This document shows, piece by piece, positions 57,027 through 64,000 of a stretch of DNA of 64,000 nucleotides. The stretch lies in assembly GCA_937929835.1 (NCBI GenBank), contig CALFUU010000021.1, forward strand, positions 1-64,000. Direction: 5' to 3'. The notes under the pieces were generated by a model that was not told the DNA's origin, searched no databases, and worked only from the letters and a program-made list of their open reading frames with translations. Within the stretch, counting starts at the first letter, position 1; the number at the start of each line of letters is the position of its first letter. A program made the position numbers and the translations under genes. This DNA is from an uncultured Saprospiraceae bacterium (GTDB lineage: Bacteria; Bacteroidota; Bacteroidia; Chitinophagales; Saprospiraceae).

Positions 57027-59596
57027 TGTACAACGATTTTGATTGTACCGAGTAACTGACCATTGTGATAGGCATTTAAGATATATGTACCGAGACTCAA
57101 GTCACTAAATAGTGCCCTCCTTGATTGGGTTTCTTCTGCAATCAGTTGTCCTGAGATGCTAGTCAATTTAAGATTGTAAGTGCCAGGGCTCGGCAACTCC
57201 ACCCAAAACTCTCCTGAATTAGGGTTGGGATGTATGACAAAACCTTGATTAGAAAGATCTAGGGTAGTGGTCAGAAATCCATCGCAGTTCTCATCGATAT
57301 CATTATCCAGAATTTCTTCAGCTAGCGGGTTGATACTAGGATCCGTATCATCGCAATCATAAGTGTCAATAAAACCATCCATATCTAAATCCTCACCCTC
57401 AAGGCTAGGGGCAGTATTGGTAAAGTCTTCGCTAAATTCTCCCACCATACAACGTGAGAACTGCGGGTAGTCGGAGGTCACCACATAATAATACTCAAAA
57501 GTCTCTTGACCCAGAGCGGTAGTTAAGGTAACAGGTAGATTGATCCCATTGCATTGATCTAGATCTCCTTTGCCACAGATATATTCGTAATCTGCAGAGT
57601 ACTTGCCAGAGTAAGCGCCACAGGGTGCAGAAATGCCGTCCCCAGGTCGCAGGCCAGATCTCAATTGGAAGCTAGGATGTAGTTCTCTCAGGTTGCCCTC
57701 TTGGTCAGGGCCAAATCTATAGAGTATAGGAAAGCCATCCGAAGCCCAACCCACTTGTAGTGGAGCAATAGGGACTTCAGCAGTTGTTGAAATGCCTGAA
57801 CGCAACTGCTCTACATACTCAAACATATTACCGTGGTAATGATACCCATTTGAGTTGGTATGGGCGCTAGCACAATCGAGAGATACAAGTTCCGAGCCAC
57901 TGCCTTGATTGACTGTCGGTTCGTACACCCAATCCCAGTTGTACTCTCCCGTAGTCGTGTTTTCAAAGACAAAAGGCAATGCAGGAGTTGGCATCATAAA
58001 TATTCCATTGAGCGCGACACCAAAAAAGTTGGCGGGTCTGCCGTTTTCTCTAGTGACAGAAGTGAGTTCACCAGTTACTCTTGGCTCAAGCGGTAGCCTG
58101 TACAGTTTGTAGTTGGGTTCTGGCATCTGATTGTTATAGCAGAAATCGTGACTCGGATAGGTATTGGTATAGAGCATACGCCGGCCGCCCTCTTCATATT
58201 CGTAGAAGACACTAGGAGCGGTAGGAGACTCACAACAACCAATATTTTCTGTACTTAGTACATCAACTTCAGCACAGTCACTGTCACAATCATCTATGGC
58301 AGATTCGTCGCCATTTTGGATGCCGTCGTTGCAGGACCATCCACTTCTTATAGTCTGGGCTTCTGCTGCCAGCCTTTCTCTTACTGCTTGCTGATCAGTT
58401 GTCAGGTCATTAATAAGATTATTTTCTTCTAGGATATCATCGACTACATCATAAAATTCTTGATTGCCCTCTGCGTCTTCAATGAGCTTGTACCGCTCAG
58501 TACGTGTAGCCCACAGCAAAGTGTTGCCATCATTATAATCACTATAGATAATTTCTCTGAGTACTTGTTCTTCGCACGTGAGCTGCGATTTGATACTCAG
58601 ACTGTTGTCTATGCCACCAGGCAAGGCCACACCTGCAAGTTCTAAAATTGTTGCGTGAAGGTCTGCCGCTTGTACGAGACCATCTTCGGTTTCTCCAGGA
58701 CGGTCTACCAGCTTTCCGCTTGCGATAAGTGGTACGCGGAGGCCACCCTCATAGATAGAACCTTTGACGTGACGTCGGGGATAAAAGGTACTGCCTGTAG
58801 CCGTCGTCCCATTGTCGCCGACAAATAGGATGATGGTATTCTCTCGCGTCTCTTGGTCCATACTATCTAGCAGTCTGCCGATCTCGTGATCCATTGCTTC
58901 TATCATCGAAAAATATATTGACCTATCATCTGTCGGCTCAGTTGTGTACAAGCCATCAGGCGGGATTTGTAACGGGCTGTGGGGTGCATTGTGGGCAAGC
59001 CATAGAAACCAGGGCTTATCTTGCTCCGCTATCCAGTCGATAGATGCGTCAGTGAGATGCGAGGTCGCATATTCTGTCACACGTGATGATACCCCATTTG
59101 TAATTTTGGTCCAGTCATAATAATCGGCAACTGCTCCACCGAGTGTTCCTTCAAAGTAATCAACGCCAGACTCTGCTGGATGATTGAGATTGTTGTTGCC
59201 ACCTATATGCCATTTACCTATAGCTGCAACTTGATAATCATAAGGGCTTAATTCCTTGATTCTTGTAAATACAGAAGTGTGGCTGGGATCTAGTGGTCCA
59301 GGTGGGCGCATGACGCCTGTCTTGATTCCATATTTCCCACTGATTATAGCGGCACGTGTCGGCGAGCATTGCGGTGTCGCCCAGCAGTTGGAAAATAGGA
59401 CTCCCGACTCTCTGAGCTGATCAAGCTGGGGTGTAATCGGTTTGTCACCTTCAAAGCCAAATCCATTGGTCACATCACTCCCCATATCGTCTGCAATGAT
59501 CAAGAGGATATTTGGAGCTGCCTGTTGACAGATAAGTTGATAAGGAAGCGTGATTACTAGAATACACTGAACTAAAAATCTGAAAATCGAGGGCAT
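57023..59596 (-). CDS. sulfatase + YHYH domain + MopE-like metal-binding motif + T9SS sorting domain
   Basis: NILLIIADDMGSD; CSPTRAAIISGKYG; SNGYHYHGNMFEYVEQL; DLDMDGFIDTYDCDDTDPSINPLAEEILDNDIDENCDG; VIHPNPNSGEFWVEL...GTYILNAYHNGQLLGTIKIVVQ. Confidence 0.9.
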   Translation of the reverse strand: MPSIFRFLVQCILVITLPYQLICQQAAPNILLIIADDMGSDVTNGFGFEGDKPITPQLDQLRESGVLFSNCWATPQCSPTRAAIISGKYGIKTGVMRPPGPLDPSHTSVFTRIKELSPYDYQVAAIGKWHIGGNNNLNHPAESGVDYFEGTLGGAVADYYDWTKITNGVSSRVTEYATSHLTDASIDWIAEQDKPWFLWLAHNAPHSPLQIPPDGLYTTEPTDDRSIYFSMIEAMDHEIGRLLDSMDQETRENTIILFVGDNGTTATGSTFYPRRHVKGSIYEGGLRVPLIASGKLVDRPGETEDGLVQAADLHATILELAGVALPGGIDNSLSIKSQLTCEEQVLREIIYSDYNDGNTLLWATRTERYKLIEDAEGNQEFYDVVDDILEENNLINDLTTDQQAVRERLAAEAQTIRSGWSCNDGIQNGDESAIDDCDSDCAEVDVLSTENIGCCESPTAPSVFYEYEEGGRRMLYTNTYPSHDFCYNNQMPEPNYKLYRLPLEPRVTGELTSVTRENGRPANFFGVALNGIFMMPTPALPFVFENTTTGEYNWDWVYEPTVNQGSGSELVSLDCASAHTNSNGYHYHGNMFEYVEQLRSGISTTAEVPIAPLQVGWASDGFPILYRFGPDQEGNLRELHPSFQLRSGLRPGDGISAPCGAYSGKYSADYEYICGKGDLDQCNGINLPVTLTTALGQETFEYYYVVTSDYPQFSRCMVGEFSEDFTNTAPSLEGEDLDMDGFIDTYDCDDTDPSINPLAEEILDNDIDENCDGFLTTTLDLSNQGFVIHPNPNSGEFWVELPSPGTYNLKLTSISGQLIAEETQSRRALFSDLSLGTYILNAYHNGQLLGTIKIVVQ

Positions 59597-59616
59597 AATG
59601 GATGTCTGTTGTCGAG

Positions 59617-59624
59617 CAAAGATA
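59617..59624 (-). promoter_or_regulatory. Bacteroidota -7 box TATCTTTG upstream of the sulfatase gene
   Basis: Exact TAnnTTTG on the minus strand about 20 bp from the start codon. Confidence 0.45.
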
Positions 59625-59710
59625 TTCCATACAAGATACCATAGCTAAAGGAATCTGAGAATGTTAATATATTTGAGCTCAACACTGACTAACATTAATC
59701 TTAGACTCAA

Positions 59711-60298
59711 ATGAAATTCTTAAAAGGTCTCCTGTCCATAATTCTCATACTAGTAGTGCTCTTTATATTGGTAGGGGTGCTTAAACCAGAGGTACGATAT
59801 GGACATTCCATACAGACCAATAAGCCAGTAAAGGAAGCTTGGGCAGTGACTCAGGATGCTTCCAAGTACAAGCAATGGCTCAAAGGATTTAAGAGTATGG
59901 AGTTGCTCTCGGGAGAGGAAGGTGCGGTCGGCAGTACATATAAAGTTATAGTAGAGCCAGGCGAGGGCCAACCTGATTTCGAAATGATCGAGACGGTAAC
60001 GGCTATCAGAGAATTTGAAGAAGTTGATTTACATTTTGATAGTGATATGATGGTGTTTGATCAGAAAATCCAGTTCGCTGAGAATGAATCAGGCACCAAG
60101 ATCACGACCATCTCTACAGTCATGGGCGAGGGCTTGATGATGAAGTCTATGTTTGCTTTGATGGAAATGTTTACCAATTCCTTTCAGAAACAAGAAGAAG
60201 AGAACATAGAAGCACTAAAAGAGCTTGTCAATAGCAATACGACGGATTACTATGCCGTACCAGCTAGCGAAAAAGTTGACGAAAGCCCTCTTCAATAA
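59711..60298 (+). CDS. SRPBCC family protein
   Basis: N-terminal TM; TNKPVKEAWAVTQDASKYKQWLKGFKSMELLSGEEGAVGSTYKVI. Confidence 0.8.
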   Translation: MKFLKGLLSIILILVVLFILVGVLKPEVRYGHSIQTNKPVKEAWAVTQDASKYKQWLKGFKSMELLSGEEGAVGSTYKVIVEPGEGQPDFEMIETVTAIREFEEVDLHFDSDMMVFDQKIQFAENESGTKITTISTVMGEGLMMKSMFALMEMFTNSFQKQEEENIEALKELVNSNTTDYYAVPASEKVDESPLQ

Positions 60299-60321
60299 GA
60301 CCTTGGGCAGTTAGCTAAGTT

Positions 60322-61458
60322 CTATTTTACTTCTCCGTAAATACCTTTTACAAAAGGCCCATTGAGAAACGAATGGGTGTCTATCATACTTTGGAACACA
60401 GGCCCAGAGTACTCTCCAGTAAGCAATAGTCTAGCTGCCTCACAAAGAGGCCCAGCTGTTGTTGTTTGTATCGCTCTGAGTGTGTGCTTGCCTACTTGAG
60501 AGGGATAGATATGGAAGGTGGCTTCTTCTGCTCTCAATGCACCTTTGCTGTCTTGGCCCTTTACAGAAGCGTGGACGATGACCACATCATCCTCTACTGC
60601 AGGTATCTTACTGAGCATCGTTTCATTGAGATGCTCTACTTTATCTTTTCCAGCTGGTGTATTGGTGATAATGTTTTTAGCCCAAGCATAGTGCCCCGGA
60701 AATCTTAGTGTCTTGTAGCTCAGATCTTTTACTTTTCCCGCAAGGGCTTTGGGGAGGTCGGCAGCTCCTCCAGAGGTGAAGTCATCTTCGTAAGTCTTAC
60801 CATCTAAGATAATCGTATCTGTCTGAGATAAGGAAGGGATCATTTCTGTTTTGTAGTTCTTCACAACTATGGCGTCTTTGACATATTCTGTGGCGACGCC
60901 TATAGGACTCCAGGTATAGGCATAGAAATAAGGTGCTTTGGCGTTTTGAGATAGAGCGCCTACCCGCATATCTATAGCCTCAACTTTTTCTACACTGTGC
61001 TTGTCACAGAATCTTTTGTAAAGGTGATGCGCTACTACATTGATATAACCAGGAGCGAGGCCTGTCTGGAGTATGAAGCCCTTATCTGATCCTTGTGCGA
61101 TTTCAGTGACTTCGTCTGTCTCCTTGACATACTCTGTAAGGTTGGCATAGTGGCAGCCATAGTCTCTGGCATAGGTAGCCATTCGTGGCGCCTGACTACC
61201 TGGAAGACAGTCTAGTATGATATCAGCAGATTTCAGAGCGGCTTCTAGTTCCGGCGATAAGCCTGAGGCAGGCATTTCTAAAGGGCTAGCGCCATTGCCA
61301 TCGGTTCCATCATTGATGTAGTCGGCTGCATTCTGCGCTGCGCTCATATATCTATCCGCCATAATGACTTCTGTATCTAATTCTGCGGATGCTTGTAGGA
61401 TGAGACCTGCTGCTGAACCGATTCCTCCAGAACCAGCGATAAGTATTTTATGACGCAT
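60322..61458 (-). CDS. saccharopine dehydrogenase family protein
   Basis: N-terminal Rossmann ILIAGSGGIGSAAGLIL; DIILDCLPGSQAPRMATYARDYGCHYANLTEYVKET; LQTGLAPGYINVVAHHLY. Confidence 0.85.
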   Translation of the reverse strand: MRHKILIAGSGGIGSAAGLILQASAELDTEVIMADRYMSAAQNAADYINDGTDGNGASPLEMPASGLSPELEAALKSADIILDCLPGSQAPRMATYARDYGCHYANLTEYVKETDEVTEIAQGSDKGFILQTGLAPGYINVVAHHLYKRFCDKHSVEKVEAIDMRVGALSQNAKAPYFYAYTWSPIGVATEYVKDAIVVKNYKTEMIPSLSQTDTIILDGKTYEDDFTSGGAADLPKALAGKVKDLSYKTLRFPGHYAWAKNIITNTPAGKDKVEHLNETMLSKIPAVEDDVVIVHASVKGQDSKGALRAEEATFHIYPSQVGKHTLRAIQTTTAGPLCEAARLLLTGEYSGPVFQSMIDTHSFLNGPFVKGIYGEVK

Positions 61459-61478
61459 ACTGTATTAATTATGAGCCG

Positions 61479-61486
61479 CAAATGTA
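61479..61486 (-). promoter_or_regulatory. candidate -7 box TACATTTG upstream of the saccharopine dehydrogenase-like gene
   Basis: Exact TAnnTTTG on the minus strand. Confidence 0.4.
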
Positions 61487-61746
61487 GATATACCCTTGTC
61501 TATTTTCCCTAATGAGTAACTCCTTTGTATACAGTTAAACGTTAAGGGGGCCAGTGGCTGAACAATTTTGACTCTTGTCTAGGTGTTTTCCCTTAATTCA
61601 AAGGTCTTGAAAATCAAAGAGTTACAGTTAAGAGCTATTACTATATATCTATAAATCAGCATTTTATATGTTACATATTTTCATCATATGAAGATTTAAC
61701 ATACATTTGACAAGCCTAACAGATTTACCTAACCGATTTACTCATA

Positions 61747-64000
61747 ATGGCAAAAAGGACAAAGAAGAAGTCCACTAGAAGGAAGAAGTCTAGTGGTAAG
61801 AAGTTTAATTTTAGAGATGAACGTATAACCAAAATCATTGGTGTCATTTGTCTTTTCATTGCTATCTACTTGACGATAGCTTTCATCTCCTATTTTTTCA
61901 CGTGGAAATTTGACCAAGATAAGGTACTGTCACTCTCAGGAGGGATTCTTTTTGATGGTGAAGTTAGTGTACAGAATTGGTTGGGTAGGCTAGGCGCCTT
62001 CACCTCTCATTTCTTCTTTTATTGGGGATTTGGTCTGAGTTCATTTCTTTTCGTCTTGCTGTTTGCCAAGCTAGGCATAGCTCTATTTAGAAAGACACCC
62101 CTCAACGAATACTTCAATTTTGCCCTACATACTTTTTTATTGATTTGCTTTTTCTCTGTATTTATGGAGTTCATCACAAGAGATTCTGCATTTTGCTGGG
62201 GTGGCTTGATGGGCTATTCTATCTGCAATTACTTGATCAATTTTGTAGGCCAAGTAGGGTTGGTGTTACTCCTTATACTGCTTGTCTTCGCTACATTTAT
62301 CTGGGTGGTAAACCCTCTGATGCAGATCCAAGGTGTTAATCTCGCTGGACTGACAGATCGGATTTCTATTCCTAAGATGGATTTCATAAGCGAAAGTCTA
62401 TCTGCATTCTTGCCAGAAAAGAAAGCCTTTGATGACACAGAAGTAGAAGCGGAGAATGATACTGATCAACCTAAGACACTGAGGCCTAAAGACTTAAGTA
62501 AGGACAAAGGTGAAAGTGCACCCGAAGAAGGATTGGAACTCGATATAGAGGTCGGTAGTGGAGCGCCTGAGGAAGAAGCTAAGCCTTCTATCTCTGCTAA
62601 GGCAGCTAGTATTATGGCTGCATCTGCACTCTCAGCTAAGCTCGCCGCTAAAGAAGAACCGACACCACAAGGTGATGATTTGGAATTAGAATTAGCTGAT
62701 CCTGAGACACCACTTGTCGACGAAGATGGACCGACCAAGGGTCCAGATATGGATAGCACTAAGCTATATGTAGAAGAGGAAAATAGACCCTCGGATGTAG
62801 AGCCTTATGATCCTACCAAGGAATTATCTAAGTATAAGTTTCCGACGACTGACCTCCTAGAAAATTATTCTGAGCATCAAGTCACCATAGATAGACAAGA
62901 GCTCGAAGAGAATAAGAATCAGATTATCAAGACGTTGCTCAATTATAAAATTGAGATCACAAAGATCAAGGCGACTATAGGTCCGACTGTGACACTCTAT
63001 GAGATTGTCCCTGCACCTGGCGTGAAGATCAGTAAGATTAAGAGTCTTGAAAATGATATCGCCTTGAGTCTAGCAGCGCTAGGTATCAGGATCATCGCAC
63101 CGATGCCCGGAAAAGGTACGGTAGGTATAGAGGTGCCGAATAAGAAAAAACAAATTGTCTCATTTAGAGAGGTTGTCAATTCTGATAAATTTCAGAATGC
63201 TAAAATGGACCTGCCTATCGTATTGGGTAAGACAATAAGCAATGAAGTGTTTGTCGCTGATCTGGCTAAGATGCCCCACTTACTCGTTGCCGGTGCTACT
63301 GGACAAGGTAAGTCGGTAGGGATCAATACGATCTTGATGTCTCTACTATATAAGAAGCACCCCTCTCAGGTCAAGCTGGTGATGGTCGATCCTAAGAAGG
63401 TAGAACTTTTCCCTTACTCTTCACTGGATAAGCACTATCTCGGCTTCTTACCTAGCGAAGATGATGAGCCGATAATCACAGACACCAAGAAGGTTATCCA
63501 TACACTCAACTCTCTGACGATAGAAATGGATGAGAGATATGACCTACTCAAAAAAGGGAAGGCGAGAAATATTAAGGATTACAACAAAAAGTTTGTTGGC
63601 AGAAAATTGAACCCTAATGATGGGCACAGATTCTTGCCATATATCATCTTGGTTATTGATGAGTTTGCAGACTTGATTATGACGGCTGGTAAGGAAATAG
63701 AAATGCCTATTGCGCGACTAGCACAGTTGGCAAGAGCGATAGGTATCCACTTGATCATAGCTACGCAGAGGCCTTCTGTAAAGATTATTACAGGTATGAT
63801 AAAAGCCAATTTCCCTGCAAGGATCTCCTTTAAGGTGACTTCTCTTCAGGACTCTAGAACGATCTTGGATTCTAAAGGAGCGGAGCAGCTGATAGGGAAA
63901 GGGGATATGTTACTCAATGTTGGCAGTGATTTAGTAAGACTCCAGTGTGCCTTTGTGGATACACCAGAGGTAGAGAGAGTCATAGAGCACATCAGTGAGC
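61747..64000 (+). CDS. ftsK: DNA translocase FtsK/SpoIIIE (3'-truncated by window end)
   Basis: Open frame from ATG 61747 to the window end (MAKRTKKKSTRRKKSSGKKFNFRDERITKIIGV...); TM region; VAGATGQGKSVGINTILMSLLY; VMVDPKKVELFPYSSL; ILVIDEFADLIM; ATQRPSVKIITGMIKANFPARISF. Missing from the ORF track because it lacks a stop. Confidence 0.95.
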   Translation, partial: MAKRTKKKSTRRKKSSGKKFNFRDERITKIIGVICLFIAIYLTIAFISYFFTWKFDQDKVLSLSGGILFDGEVSVQNWLGRLGAFTSHFFFYWGFGLSSFLFVLLFAKLGIALFRKTPLNEYFNFALHTFLLICFFSVFMEFITRDSAFCWGGLMGYSICNYLINFVGQVGLVLLLILLVFATFIWVVNPLMQIQGVNLAGLTDRISIPKMDFISESLSAFLPEKKAFDDTEVEAENDTDQPKTLRPKDLSKDKGESAPEEGLELDIEVGSGAPEEEAKPSISAKAASIMAASALSAKLAAKEEPTPQGDDLELELADPETPLVDEDGPTKGPDMDSTKLYVEEENRPSDVEPYDPTKELSKYKFPTTDLLENYSEHQVTIDRQELEENKNQIIKTLLNYKIEITKIKATIGPTVTLYEIVPAPGVKISKIKSLENDIALSLAALGIRIIAPMPGKGTVGIEVPNKKKQIVSFREVVNSDKFQNAKMDLPIVLGKTISNEVFVADLAKMPHLLVAGATGQGKSVGINTILMSLLYKKHPSQVKLVMVDPKKVELFPYSSLDKHYLGFLPSEDDEPIITDTKKVIHTLNSLTIEMDERYDLLKKGKARNIKDYNKKFVGRKLNPNDGHRFLPYIILVIDEFADLIMTAGKEIEMPIARLAQLARAIGIHLIIATQRPSVKIITGMIKANFPARISFKVTSLQDSRTILDSKGAEQLIGKGDMLLNVGSDLVRLQCAFVDTPEVERVIEHISE

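Noticed and set aside
62229-63809. Minus-strand ORFs (62229..62438, 62466..62759, 62997..63179, 63579..63809)
   Set aside because: Antisense to the partial ftsK reading frame, which runs open to the window end with clear FtsK motifs.

Overview
AT-rich chromosomal window from a Bacteroidota bacterium, probably Saprospiria/Lewinella-like. Supporting signs are type IX secretion (T9SS) C-terminal sorting domains, TAnnTTTG-type -7 boxes, PorT/OmpA-like outer-membrane proteins and a DAHP synthase-chorismate mutase fusion. I saw no rRNA, tRNA, CRISPR array, transposase or prophage. Most genes are housekeeping: aroA/CM, hppA, ettA, rplU/rpmA, ftsK (runs off the window end and is absent from the ORF track), an LMW phosphatase, acylphosphatase and NUDIX. 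The most unusual material is: (1) a co-directional minus-strand block at about 31.5-36.9 kb encoding a 29-aa one-TM microprotein, a tandem-OmpA protein, a membrane-anchored (VIKEVE)n repeat protein, an HU-like (VPVIKEVIKEI)n repeat protein and a TM coiled-coil protein; (2) the same helix-hairpin-helix/'[12 protein letters not shown]' C-terminal domain on both repeat proteins and fused to ribosomal protein L27 ten kb away; (3) a 3116-aa HYR-repeat T9SS protein with a C-type lectin domain that appears nested in an HYR module; (4) a 434-aa Lys/Ala histone-H1-like protein; (5) a perfect 26-bp palindrome upstream of a DtxR-family regulator and a metal ABC locus with no permease; (6) an in-frame TGA truncating a PA14-OmpA protein; (7) a sulfatase-YHYH-MopE-T9SS fusion. 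All homology calls come from reading the translations; no searches were run.
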